From NCBI GenBank assembly GCA_935421135.1, contig OW285193.1, positions 11,456,099 through 11,520,098 on the forward strand: DNA of 64,000 nucleotides, written 5' to 3'. Origin of the DNA: Bugulina stolonifera (lineage: Eukaryota; Bryozoa; Gymnolaemata; Cheilostomatida; Bugulidae). Shown here piece after piece: positions 1 to 13,400 of the stretch. Position numbers and translations under genes: made by a program. The notes beneath the pieces were generated by a model, which was not told where the DNA came from, did no database searches, and was given only the letters and a program-made list of their open reading frames with translations. Position 1 is the stretch's first letter. Every line of letters starts with the position of its first letter.

Positions 1-996
1 ACAAGTTACTCTGCTGTAAATATACATGTACACTGTAAATGACAAACTTTGATATCAAGACAAATGTGAAGTTGTCCTCTCCTATTTTCTATGAAAGCGG
101 AGGAGATAACTTTGCAATTATAATTTACATCTTACATAATGCGTATAAGTTCATTTATAACACACATGAAAATGCTTTCTCATATTCATTGCCCTATGAA
201 ATTCTGAGTTAGGTGCAGAAGTGGAGAAATTTGAGATAGCCTTGGAATTCTGTGTACCCTCTTACCTCAATATGATACTAGCACTATGACCTGAGGCTAT
301 CATTTGTTTAGGTTGTTGAAGGTAGACAATGTAATAGTCTATGTCTCCCATTGGATGTCATATTCTATTGATTACCATGTTTAGAAGCACTTTGTTTATA
401 GCACTTATTTTGTAATACAATAAAGAAGGGTGACAAAGACAAGAATATACATGTACTACTAGACATGTGCTAAGCACTATGAGTATAGTAACTAGTAGTC
501 ATTCAGTAGTACACTAGCATCAGGGTAGGGATGGATATGAAATTGGTATTGGCATGCCTTAGCCTTCCTAATCTAAATAGTGTTATGATGGAGTTGAATT
601 ATTACCAGGTAAGTTTGACCTGGTGGCTCTATAAAATAATATTAACTATTGTAAAGTTATACTTATGTAAATGATTTATGTGCTTAGGCGCCACCATAAA
701 TGCATGTAGCATAATGACTCTACTAAAATAAAAGTTTTTGTTAAAGACAATATAAAAGATATACCATTAAATTCAATTACTACATTTTATTTAGGCTGTT
801 ATATTTCTAGACTAGTATACAATTTTAGACCATGCCTATTATTACCACAACAATTATCTCCATGTAGATATACATTTAGCATTATATACATAGGTCTACT
901 ATGTTACTGTTTCTGTATATATACATACTACATGTATATTGCTGTGAAGGTGTAAATCACAGAAATGATATTAATAACTCTTACTGATGTCTCTAG
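1..996. other. Non-coding, probably an intron of the TBC gene
   Basis: AT-rich sequence directly upstream of the first recognisable TBC exon, whose left edge is a 3' splice site, so this stretch is most likely intron. No convincing exon is seen. It holds a worn member of the GTTGTCCTCTC hairpin family at about 67-116, with arms reading toward each other around a short spacer, and several TACATGTA words. The N-terminal exons of the TBC gene must lie outside the window. Confidence 0.6.
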
Positions 997-3900
997 CCAC
1001 AGCTACCAGAGGTTGAGCTGAAGCCAAGAGACAAGGCTGTGAGTAAAACCACTTGGGATGAGTGTTTTGATGCTGATGGTCGAGCCTTAGATCCTAGTGA
1101 GATCAGGAAGATGGTGTACAGAGGGGTGAGTGAGTGCCCGTGCTGATACATACATGTGCATTGTACATGGAATATTCAAACTAGTTCAGCCCATTATATT
1201 CAGATGCAAAATTTATTCCAGAGGTTCTTGTCTTCCTGTATAATAAGATTTACGCAATTTGATGGAAATTTTTATTGACAAATTGACCATAAATGAATTG
1301 TTAATGATGTAGAGTCTTTACTCTACATTTATAACATGTAAATAATGTGCAAAACTTGTAATGTAGCGTAATGTTTTTACCTGAATTTCACTGAGTTGTA
1401 TTGAATATATTTGTTTGTAGTATTTATAGACCTACAGGACCAAATTTCATTTCTAGTTTAAACCACTGACAGTAGGAGCTCTGTGAATGATTGAAAGACG
1501 GTCTTTTCTTCTATAAAAGGGAACTTTATTTGGACTTAAATTTATTAAAGCCATCAAAATTGACCGGATACAAGTGGTGCATTTTCAAACACCAAGACTT
1601 TTGTCAATTCTAGTTATTATAATGTAGGCATTACCTTTTAGTGCTATTTTTCTCTAATTCACACTGTATCTGTTGTTTAGGGAATCTCACATGATGTAAG
1701 ACGCGAAGCATGGAAGTTTCTTCTCTCCTTTTACCCATGGGACTCTACAGCAGTGGAGCGAGAGGACCTCCGCAAGATTAAAGTGTAGGCCTTTCCATAT
1801 AATTGTACTTTCATCTTGTTTCCATGTGCATGTTTCTATGTAGGCCTATACATAATTTAGTGTGTGGACTAGTCAGCTGTACCTGGCTGTTTACATGTGT
1901 TTGTGTGACGACTTATTGTTGGTGGTAGGCCTATATTAACTATTAACTCAATATTTGCCGTTCATCTTGGTGATTATAAGAATAGTGTACTAGTCTTTCA
2001 CTACATCTATAGAATATATTTTGTTTTTAGAGATGAATACTTTGCTATGAAACTTCAATGGAAGTCGATGGCAGAATACCAGAAGTCACGATTTGTAGCT
2101 TTCAGGGATCGAGAGAGTTTAATTGGTTAGTACTTAGTAGTGGTCTCATTGGTCAGTACTTAGTAGTGGTCTCATTGGTCAGTACTTAGTAGTGGTCTCA
2201 TTGGTCAGTACTTAGTAGTGGTCTCATTGGTCAGTACTTAGTAGTGGTGTTCCAAACACATAGTAAAGAGTCTAAATATTAGTAATTATTTCCATAGACA
2301 AAAATAGTTTGTGTAAATCGATTATTGTGATCGGCTGTGATTCTAGATATATATTTCTGAGGTGCATTAATTAATTGTCTAAATTTTAGAAAAGGATGTC
2401 AAGCGAACGGATAGGACAACTCCTTTCTTCAGCGGCGAGAATAATGAGAAACTACAACAGTTGAATGACATTCTAATGACATACGTCATGTACAACTTTG
2501 ACCTGGGTATGATTGTCACATTTCTCTAGTGTCATGCGTATATAACATACAGTATATGGTTCAGTCAGAGTATTTCATGCCATATAGTGTTTCTGTCAAA
2601 TGAAAACAATGAGTGTATTCGGATTTTGCACTGGTTCATATGAGGTTGCGTTTAATAACCGAATGCTATGTGAGAGCATGACTAATGCTTGTTGTAAAAG
2701 AGAGTCCCCATTGTAATAATAAATCATTATTAGCAGGCACAGCTAGCTGAACGTGATAGCACGCAGTGTTGTACTGAATAAAATTGATTCATTTATTAAT
2801 TAAATGCTATTTATTTAGCATATACATGCAATGATATATTAATAGTATTATAAATGTAATATATACATAATATACCTGTAATATATCACATAGGTTATGT
2901 GCAAGGCATGAGTGATCTACTCTCCCCTATACTCCTGGTCATGGATAATGAAGTAGATGCTTTCTGGTGTTTTGTGGGCTTCATGGATCTTGTGGTATGT
3001 AGGCCTATGGCTGCATACTTGCTGTTTATTGGATTGAAAACTTTTATATGGTGTTATATATAATGTATTTTACTTTTATTTATCATCTTGCACACTTACC
3101 TCTATCACCATCCTTCAAACATAATTGTTTGATAAAATGGAAAAGGTGATGTAATGTACAAGCACTAGTGAACTTCTGTTTTATGTCTACATGATGCCAA
3201 AAAATTTTAAAAGTGTCGTTAATGAGAGCAGCACCACGTTCTGTCTCTATTGAGATTTAGTTGGAAACTGAACGCATAGATAACATAATTATATTGAATG
3301 CAAAGTTCTGTGCTTTCCCCTTACGGACGTTGCTGCAGATGCTAAAATTATATCTTGTTACTTGCAGCACACTAACTTTGAGATGGACCAAGAAGGGATG
3401 AAACTGCAACTAAACCAACTTAATCAGATTGTACAGGTTGTAGACAGGAAACTCTACAGCTACCTTGGTAAGCTTGTCATCTTATCTATAAACATGGCAG
3501 TTTGTATCACCTTCCTACTGGTGTCATTTCATTGTACGGGAATTTGATAAAATATCTGGTCTCAGTAGGGAAAACCGTTGGTTCACACTGGATGGTAGCT
3601 TGAAGCCTGGAACACAACCTCAAATGATGCAAGTAAACTGATACAATTTAGTATTAGTATTGGAACTGTTGAAGATGTCCTAAGTGTTCAGTCGCAATCA
3701 TTGGTAGATACTTTATTCTATAATTGTCTTCAGATAGCTTTATCATAGTAAAATAATTTTAATATTTATATTATAATTTTTAGATACCCACGAATCCTCG
3801 AACATGTACTTTGCCTTTAGATGGCTACTCATACTGTTTAAAAGAGAATTCTCAATGAGTGATATTATGAGACTATGGGAGGTGAGTAGATATACAATAG

Positions 3901-5068
3901 CGTATTAATATTTGTCTGTAACAATCAGCTTAGTTTGTAAGAACGTGGACAGTATCTGGTAGTGGAAGAAACTAAATATTTATCACTTCTTCTGAAAAAA
4001 CTATGTTAATAGTTGAGAGAGTTGTACAGTGTATAATGAACTGATCTGGTCTGTTGATTCAGCTGAGTTAACGGCAGAACTAAATAATGTCATGAGAGGA
4101 TAACCTCTGTACATCCTACATGACTATTCTCAATACCTAACTAGCAACTTTCATCCTCGTGTGTTGTTTCACGACTAACTGATCTCGAATGAATATATGA
4201 GTGATATACATGTACAGTTCTAGTTCTGCTATGTAAAAGTGCAAACGCACCAGAATGCTGTAGTTGTAAGGATTTTTATATAAGGTTTTCACAAATATCT
4301 TCTCAGCATTGTAGAATAGAAACACTTAGTGAAGTTTTACTGTGATTAGTCTGTTGTTTGATAGTGAATGAAATGGAAGGGTTCTGTCATACTCATGCTT
4401 TAGTATGACTGCACTTTTCTGTAGGTCATGTGGACAGGGCTACCCTGTAAGAACTATCAGCTGATTATAGCTACAGCTATCCTCTGTCAGTCTACTAACG
4501 TCATTATAGAGAGTCAGTTCAACTTCAATGAAATCCTCAAGGTACGGCATCCGATATTAATTGTTTGGGAAAACAGTTTAATTTACCTTACTAATCAACA
4601 GATTCAGGTGTGACAATATAGAAGTGTAAGATAATAAATTTAGATAATATGATTGTTTCGAGTTAGTAACAGGCACCTGCTGCCTTCCAGTGATGGCATC
4701 ACCCAGCTATAGCTTGTAGGGCGGCAATAGGCAGCTAGCTAAATTAATGAAAACAGCTGCCACATGCTGGGTGCCATACTTGTATAATGCTGTCTCCTCC
4801 TCCACATAGCATGCTATATTTGCAGCACATCAATGATCAGTCTGGTAACATCGTGCTGGCAGATATACTGATGCAATCAGAGGCACTGGCTCAACAGCTA
4901 CTCACCTGTGAGAACCTGCCCAGCTATGTAAGTAAGATAATTACCAACACTGACCTTGAAACTAGCCCTAGTTCATATGACATAGCACAAGGTTCTGCAG
5001 ATGCTACCCTTACAGGAAATAAACCACCTAGGCCAGCCTACAGTCCTGCTGCGAAGGGAGATACGTAG
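997..5068 (+). CDS. TBC1D15: TBC1D15/TBC1D17-type Rab GTPase-activating protein, C-terminal part
   Basis: The family accelerates GTP hydrolysis on Rab GTPases; vertebrate TBC1D15 acts on Rab7 at late endosomes and mitochondria. Nine coding exons: 997-1125, 1681-1784, 2031-2125, 2390-2506, 2894-2994, 3368-3467, 3784-3881, 4425-4541 and 4826-5068. They total 1,104 nt and keep one frame (367 residues plus TAG). The TBC domain fills nearly all of it. Seen in order: the WKFLL.FYPWDST start, DEYFAMKLQWKS, the arginine-finger block DVKRTDRT, the glutamine-finger block GYVQGMSDLLSP, NEVDAFWCF, FRWLL..FKREFS, and FNEILKHIN across the last junction. All introns are GT-AG. The C-terminal tail after the domain is short and unlike other members. 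The N-terminal half (the Rab/LC3-contacting region in vertebrates) is outside the window. TBC1D15 and TBC1D17 arose by vertebrate duplication, so the symbol means the shared ancestor. Confidence 0.93.
2122..2250 (+). repeat. 26-bp minisatellite containing a 5' splice site
   Basis: About five head-to-tail units of 26 bp lie directly on the 3' edge of the TBC exon 2031-2125. The first unit includes the last exon bases (ATTG) and the intron donor; later units repeat ATTGGTCAGTACTTAGTAG-type sequence, so each carries a donor-like ATTG|GTCAGT. The outermost copy is the one joined to the coding exon in the model. Confidence 0.85.
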
Positions 5069-5306
5069 GCGTATTCCAGATGCTATGTGCATTTTCAGAC
5101 AATATATAAGTGCATAAGTACATGTAAAGGTTTTCTATTTATAGTATGTTCTGCTGGTAGTTGCCTACTCCTTGTTTCGATCTCTCCACTCTCAACTACT
5201 TTGCTCCCGTCTTTCTCATTTGAAAATTTTTATATAGATTTTACAGAAAGTTGTGCAAATGAATAGTTATAGTAGTATTAACATATGCCTTATAATTATT
5301 AGGGCA

Positions 5307-5312
5307 AATAAA
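5307..5312 (+). terminator. Candidate polyadenylation signal of the TBC gene
   Basis: Canonical AATAAA 239 bases after the TBC stop codon. It is the first exact hexamer I noticed downstream of the stop. Position fits a short 3' UTR, but no transcript evidence is available. Confidence 0.4.
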
Positions 5313-7415
5313 TGAAACGCCATGTATGCCTAGTTGCAATTTTAAATACATATTTTTATTTATTTTTACCTTACCATTCCCAAGGTGGAATCGTAATCAT
5401 AAATTCTGAAGTTGAAACTGAAATATTTTAAAGTGAATATATTTAAATGTGAGCACAATGCCTAAAATATAGTAAACAATCATATTATAGTTTGAGGTCC
5501 CTGGTGTACTATATAACCATATCTTATTATGTACATGGTTCAGTATATTTTATACTTTTTAAACATGCTTCAGTGTGAATATGCAGTATTGCCAAGGTGT
5601 GCTCTAGGGACAACTCTAAGCTGCACTGATGACTGAAGCACATATAATCATGAATATGTACTTACAATGTCTATTAAATTTCATGTTTCATAAATTAGCT
5701 CTGGCATGGTTATTTTTACAAAGTATTTTCCGTAGGCTATGGGTGCTGACTGAAACATATAGCTGTCGCAATAAATATGTGTAATATATTCCATACCTAT
5801 GTTGCAATAATTGATTACTGTTTTGTGTTTTTATCTTTTTATTCTTTTTTCAATTGGGAATTGGGTCTGCTGCATGGAGCAACAACTTCGGTTTTGCAAT
5901 GCAGAATGTATTTCACTTTGTATCACTGAATTTCTCCATCTTTATAATAATGTTACACATATTGGAATCCAAGTGCATAAGACTGACCAACAGTTAGTAG
6001 TTTGTTGTGGTCATAGTTTTGTTGTGGCCTAGGTCTAAGATCGAAGTGGCAAGATGGCCACTTGGCGCAGGTCTAAAGGCCGGGGAGTTTTCATTTTTCA
6101 TTTTTTTTGTATGCAAACCATCCTTAGCACACCCAAGTTTCTCGCAAGAACAGTTAACTTGGGTCTCATGGTTTCTGTGTCAGAATAAGGTTGGAACTTT
6201 CTTGATTAAGTTGGCCTATGCTTCATTTAGGTCGTTGAGACAATATAATATGCCTGTTTTTTATCTCTCTCTATTCTCCACTACCTGCCAGTATGCCACC
6301 ACATACATGTGTTGGACGGACTGGCCTATTCAGTCTATGACATAACCACTGTATGTAGCTCTACAACTACAATGTGGTGTCGTAATGCCTATATATGAGT
6401 TATGCTCTCCTGCTAGTGGTAATCAAGAGTGGGCAACCCCTTAGCATTCTACTCTGTAACCATTCTGATATAAAAATAATCAGGTTGATTATTTTTGTGG
6501 ACGTATTTACAATGTAATTTAGTAGAGTTCATTAGTTTAATTATTTTATGGAATTTTTCATTGACCTTCAATAGTAATAATATAATGCTTGTTGCATTGC
6601 TCCAGAATGTTTTATGGGCTTATACTTTGTATTTTTGAGTATTTTTGTAATTCTAGATTTTTGTCTGTTGATTGTCAGTTATATTAGAAACTCGCTGAAT
6701 TAGTATGAATAGTGGCCTTTGTCATATTATTGCACAATTTTGTTAATATTTAAAGTCTGTAAAGGGGTCGTTAAACCCTCAGTTCTCTTTACTGTATCTT
6801 TGTGATGCCATTTGGTGTCTAATAGCATAGGAAAGGTATCTGTTATAGATTTAGTGCTTTTAGTGACTTGAATATTTTCAGTAACGGGGTTTTTTGACAT
6901 TGTAGATATATTATCTGTACTGTTCAAGTACTCCAGCACTGGAGTGTTACCAGTACTCAGTACCTCAGCCTGAGGGTTTAGGTGAATCGGAGCAATAACT
7001 ACATAATATATACCACCCATAGGCAGCATTGCTGATTTTAGACAAAAGGCTTTATTGATTTTTAAATTTATTTATTTTAACCAATGGCAAAGAAAACAAG
7101 CTTTTCAGTTTGATACCTTACACTAAAAAAAAAACAATACACACACGGGAAATGAATACATTATACGTCTATACATTATTTAGTTATATAACCTAGTTTT
7201 GTATACTGTTTTATAGCTCCCCAGTAAGCAAATGTGTTCATTGTCAATGTACAAAGCATACACTGTTTATTTATCCGTTGCTGGTTAGAACGCACCCGAT
7301 ATACCATATTAGAGTCCTTGTTTAATCAAGCCCTTGGCATTTTTTCAACATTGGAATATATAATACGTGGCTTCCCTGGTTCTTGCCATTCATTACTCTG
7401 CACTTTGGTACAGCC
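5313..7415. other. Intergenic stretch between the TBC and fibrocystin-L genes
   Basis: No convincing gene. At 5583-5640 there is a truncated copy of the dispersed repeat found in full at 39777-40016 and 55468-55708; it keeps CTGCACTGATGA but loses the rest of the ribozyme-like core. The longest minus-strand frame (6727-7029, 100 codons, Ser/Thr-rich) follows an AG but has no recognised family and no clear upstream exon. The promoter of the fibrocystin-L gene should lie in the right half; I see no TATA box I would trust. Confidence 0.5.
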
Positions 7416-10400
7416 ATGGCTGACCAAAGATGCCGTCAGCTCTACAGCAGTGCTTTAGGACTTGTGCTGTTGGCTATATGTAAGTATTTTATACACATTG
7501 TCAGCTTTGCGTAGAATTATACTGTTTTACGGGATTGTAACATACAATATAACATGAAAAATTATGCATTTTTCACAGTACCTATATTTTGCATTGCTCA
7601 ATTAAATTTTTGACTTTGCGCAAATTTCACTTGGAAAGCCAAATTTTTTAAAACCCAAATTAATTTTGAAAATTAATCTACATTATTTGTATTAAATAGA
7701 TTTAATGCGAAATGTATTACATGTGCATAACTTTAATTCTACATTTTATCAGTTTTCCGATGAAATATGGTATGTAAGCGCTTGAGATTTGGTAAATTAA
7801 TAATCTGTACACGTACTAGTTGCCTATTAAACTTTTGAAGTAATTATAAAATATCACAACACTATGCCATTATTGAGATTATGCATTCATAATGCGAGTC
7901 ACTACATGTGCATTTATATGTGCAATATACATGTACACCTATATGATAATGGGATTTTTGTTAATGGAAAGTCTAGGTGTACAATCACGTAGGTGTTCTG
8001 TATATTATAATTTGCTACATTAGACTATGTTAATATATTAGCATGTACATGTACATAATATAGGCCTATAATATTGTAATATATTATAGCTAATAAGTTA
8101 TATGTTATATTATTATACATTTTTTATATACATTTATAATTGTGCCCTTTGTCAATGAGTACCTTTTTTGACTTGGCATTTTGATACCTGGCTCTTAGTT
8201 TTGTTTGCAAAGGGAATGAAACTGTATATAGTTTAATATGTAAACTGAATTTGGTTGGCAAAACATGCAATTTTTAATGATGGATTCAAACTGAATTACT
8301 TTTGGGCGTCGAGTTACGTCTTTCAGACTTTCACAGCGACATGCTCCAAAATCTGATATCTTATTGGTGCTGATTGAACTTTTTGTTCCGAATTCTAAAG
8401 AAAAGTCGCAGATGTTTTCAGTCCACAGAGAGATCTGCTTACTGTTGTCTCATAACTCTCTAGATAAACAGCAAACATGGCACCACGAGTTAATTAATAT
8501 TTCATATACAGTATTTATATTACAGTGAGAGTTATAATATTGTTTTACTTAGGATCAGACATTATACATGTAAATATTTTTGGAAACGGGCATTGATGAG
8601 ATATATAAAGCTAGTGCTCTCTATGCAAAGTTGGTCCTAATAGTTTTACCAGTGACATCTTTATTATATATCTATATTCTTATACAAAACAAATGAGAAT
8701 TCGCTTTCCATCACCTCTAGTTCTGTACATGATGTTGATCCATTAAAGTACCCACACTGACTTACTAATCAACATGAAATGAGACTTGATATTTTATATA
8801 ATAGGCCTATGTGTATATCATTCTATGTATTTGTAAGTTTATTACGTACTTAGAATTCAAGAGTGCCCGTACAGGTTAAATTGTAGGTGCGTTATTTCCA
8901 AAAGTTATGTCACAGTTTTATAACACCACTAATACTGCACTATGATTATTATATTTACCAGTAGTAGTTCAGGTAAACTGTGATGATGATCAGTATGTCA
9001 CCAGTATCTCCCCACGGGATGGTGGAACTTATGGCGGAGTAGCACTCACTCTACATGGAAAGGGTAAACTAATAATGTATAGTCTAGTAACATTTCCTCT
9101 CTTTGAGTACACAGTACATACACTGATGATATTAGCCTGAATACCAACCTGCAATAGTAATAGCCTCTCAAGTTCAACTGTACATTTTAATGTTTCCAAT
9201 TCGACTTTTATGGCACCGAGTGGAACCAGTTTTGTCATCAGGGGATGATTCTGTGCCTGTCCACCACATTCTTTTCTCCATTTCTCTAACATTTATTACA
9301 AAATACAAATGCTGCATATTCCATATCTATCATTTTATGCTGAAGAGTGGGTATATGTGAATATCTCATCTCATTTGTTTTATTTCATGAATTTATGATT
9401 TAGGCTTTGCAAAGAACCTGTTCAACGGTTTAGCTGGCACTGAACATCTTGGCAATAGCGTAGTATTGGTATCATCTACCAGGTCATATGTATGTGACGT
9501 ACACAAGGATGGATGCAATGAGTTCCAGATTGTATGCTTTACCAGGTATGTAATGGCTTGCAGTAGAATTGTTAGCCTAGGTCAGTGTTTGATTATAGTT
9601 TGGGCAAAAGCTTACTTACCTCAAGTACAATGGTTTTGGAGGGCTTGGCATTTAGGCTACTGTAGTGCAGTTTAATCACCAACCTCTAAAGACTTGGGCA
9701 ACACCTACATGTGTGTAGTTTTTTACTACAGAACCTAATGAATTTTTTCGTACGTGTTAATTACATGTATGTAGTTGCCATTAACACTACTAATGCATGT
9801 GTCGTCTTCCTGTAATTCTCCGTTTCCTAGCATAGCAGACGGTGATCGGACTCTGTGAATTGTTGGTTAGTTCATGAGATCATATTTCCTTGGCTCTAAC
9901 ATATTTTATGATTATATCACAGGCCAATGGTGGATGGTGATTACTATGTCAAGGTCAAAGTTGATGGTGTAGAACTACCGGATGAGAGCCTCTGTTCCAG
10001 GAGCAGTAGCTACTGCAGATTCCGAGTAAGTTAATTGGTGGTAAAGCACAGTTGGTCGCTGTTCTTCAACTTGTACAGTTTTACTATTATCATGTTAGTT
10101 ATATAACTAGGGTCAGAGTTGATTATCACGAGAGTCACTGGTGGTTATAGCAAGTGATTGGTTGGACACCTTCCCTAGAACTGGGGAGAAAATATCGCTG
10201 TTGTTATATTTACATATTGACTAAAAGTAGAACACTTTTAATCTAGAAGGACTATTTATAATTAGTATAAAACCTTGTACATATAGTTTTACAATTGCGT
10301 GTTATTGGGTAGTAGATTTTACTGGTCAAAATTTACTGATACTGGTGCTGTGTCAAAGTATGCGAAGAAGGAAAGTTTTAGATTACGAGAAAGATGGTAT

Positions 10401-13400
10401 TCTGCATTAATTTATGAACTCCGTGAAATGTTTTTGACTATAGCTGTTACTCATTGTACCCAAATTCAGCAATGCTTGTGTCAATTTCTTTCCAATTCCA
10501 AATTTTTTCTTTAAAATAACTCAAATGGTGAATAACTCAAAAGCCATGCTCCATACGTCTTACCAACTCCAAGTCCAAATTTTTACCAAATCACACCCAT
10601 GTAGCGAGGGCCTGTTGTGATTGGTTGATGCCAGATACTACGATTATAATTATGGAATTTATGGTTCGATATTAATTGATGGCATCAATGGACTGGCACT
10701 ACCCCTCTACCCCTTGCCCATAGACACAGGTCAATGACCAACGTAGCTGACCGAACTAAGCTCACTGCCTGTCTTGTAGCTAAGCATTCAGAATGATGCT
10801 TGATAGTGGAGCTGCTGATATTATATTACACGTTACAAAGTATAAAAATGTTATATGCCTTTGTGCTCATTTCCAGGCATTGTTGGATTGTTGTTTCATT
10901 ATTTGCTGTTTTAGTTTCAGATAGGAAAGTGTTTTGGTTACATTGTGATATTTTGTTATTATAATCTTTGAAAGTAGACTAAACAGAAAAATACCAACGT
11001 TTTTGCTTTAAGAAAAAGAAAACAAAGAAACAAAAATTGACGATTTTTGTCACGCTTTTATACCCTGAGGTTTTCAGTCTTTCTCCCTAATAACTGAATA
11101 GGCGTAATACATGATTTATTAAATTATATGCTTGGTAAACACTTACAAGAAAGACAAAGAAACATTGCTATTTATTTTGGATTCATATTGCACTCAGTAG
11201 ATGAAGACAGGTTACGTCATGTTATGCTGACCCAGTTTTGTAGTACATTTGTACTCGTTGGTGTTTTCATACTTAAAATGAAATCTAAAGTATGAAATAC
11301 ATGCATCCTAATAATTGCTCAAATAGCAGCGGAACTAGATCACCAAACAGGAGAATAATATTGTTGATTATTATGTTAACACTGATTGGCTTATGTTTCA
11401 GTGATAGAATAGTGTGGCAAGGCTGAATTTAAAATTGCAACATGTATCAATACCATATAAGTCTATATTTATAGTTTTGTGGTGCTTATTCCTAAACAAT
11501 TATTTTAGCCGAACCAGTAAATTCAGGTTTAGTATCAACTGGAAAGTGGTGGGGGGGGAGGGTAATGCCCATATACATATGTTTCTGTCTATTGGATGAG
11601 ATATTTTATGCTTGTCTATATACTATAATTCTTCTTAAAATTTTTATATCATTGATCATTTGAATTCAGGAAGCTATACTATATATTAATTTGAAGATTT
11701 TAGGGTTCGAAATCATCATGAAATATGTAATGTAATATTTCGACTCTGACTTAAAAACCTGAGCTGCTATTGGTAAATCACTTTAAGGTTTACACTTTGT
11801 TTCTGTGATAGAAGGGTACTGCTGTGGAATATGCTGGTTCAATGATTAATCTTATTATGATGATGACTTTACTCTACTGAAGAGAACTAACCTTTAACAC
11901 AAATTAATTCATACAGAGTTAATAAGAATAATAAGATACTGATGGCCAGTGTTTATTTTGTTACGACGTCCATGACGGCATAGCTGAACCTAACTCTGTT
12001 ACTCACATGTCAGTAGATGTATTATGTCTAACTACCATGTTGTATTTATTAGATATTATGTTGTCACTATTTATAGCCCAAGAGTTACTACACACCACAC
12101 TTGAGTTCAATTAGCCCACTTACCACACCCCCAGGCGCTATCATTACCTTAGATGGTAAAATAATGACTTCTCTATTAGGCAGTCATGAGGCTTTAAGCA
12201 CCAACGGAAATGAAAAGAAGCTGCTCAGGTTAGTTTTTCACAAATATTTGAAGATAAATGCTCCTTTCCACTACAGAGAGTAGTATTGATTTTTAGCAGT
12301 TTATTTGATACCATTTACTGACCAGAGACAAGTACATGTGCCTATATCAAATAATGAGAATATAGTAATTTCAACAGTTGATTTTAGTAAACGTTGCTGA
12401 TGGTGTAGACATTCTCTCAGCTTTAAGTTTGTGCAGTTTGCTGCAGCCTAAACCTGCATTACTTTATTAGCAATGTATTCTTTAAAAATGTTTATAGTAT
12501 GTTGTATATAAAATATATAATGACGTCTGGTGTCGTGATACCACTATTAGTTGTACATGTTTGCAGGGTTTATGCCGGTGGACAGAAATGTGAGACAATG
12601 AAAGATTCGGACTTATCAATTCCGTTTGGTATTGAGTTGGATAGCGATGGAACCTCTCAGTACGGCAGCATCAAGTGTCATATGCTGGGTAGTTACATCA
12701 GCAATGTAAACGCTTCATTCCTGATTGAGGCTCCGTATGGCAGCAGTAACCCAGACAATACAGTATTGAGAGTATTTGCAGATGACTCTATTGCGATGAT
12801 GCAAACCTACGCTAGTGAGTGATATACCAGTAGCAGACATACTGCGTCTTAGTACTATGTACTGTGTGTATACTGTTTGTGCACTGTACATGTATGTACA
12901 TGTACAAGTATAATATACACTCGGTGAATTGTGCAACGATTAGAATTGTGATAGAAAATAGTGCTGATGTATTTTACACTGACTTGATATATTTTTTATT
13001 AGGAGTGGACAGTGTTAACCCTAGCTCTGGGTCAGTAGAAGGAGGGACTCAGGTGACTATAACTGGGCAACACTTTGACAATACTAATAAACCCCTGGAT
13101 GTGCAGATTGCTGGTGGGTGAAATATACCATATTGTACTAGTACAAGAGATATTTCTACTTTTTTTCTGTTCAACAATTTATCAGAGTACAATGTGTTGC
13201 TACTATTTCATGGATTAGGCTGAAGTATTATCTTACAATGTAATGGTATAGGTCTGGAGAGATCATTTATTTTTAAATTATATAGTGTGGGCCACTGCTC
13301 TTGACAGCCCACTTTGTATCTAAATATGCAGGTACATGTAATTCTGTTATACATGCATTTGTTTACACTATATCATACAGGAGATCCTTCTTTGTAACCT

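Noticed and set aside
534..613. Possible upstream TBC exon (reads MDMKLVLACLSLPNLNSVMM before GTAAGT)
   Set aside because: No good acceptor in frame and no similarity to the known N-terminal part of TBC1D15/17.
5583..5640. Hammerhead in the truncated repeat copy
   Set aside because: CTGCACTGATGA is present but stem II, GAAA and stem III are missing.
6727..7029. 100-codon minus-strand frame between genes
   Set aside because: Follows an AG and is open, but no upstream exon in the right phase, no recognised family and an AT-rich, low-information composition; left as unassigned.
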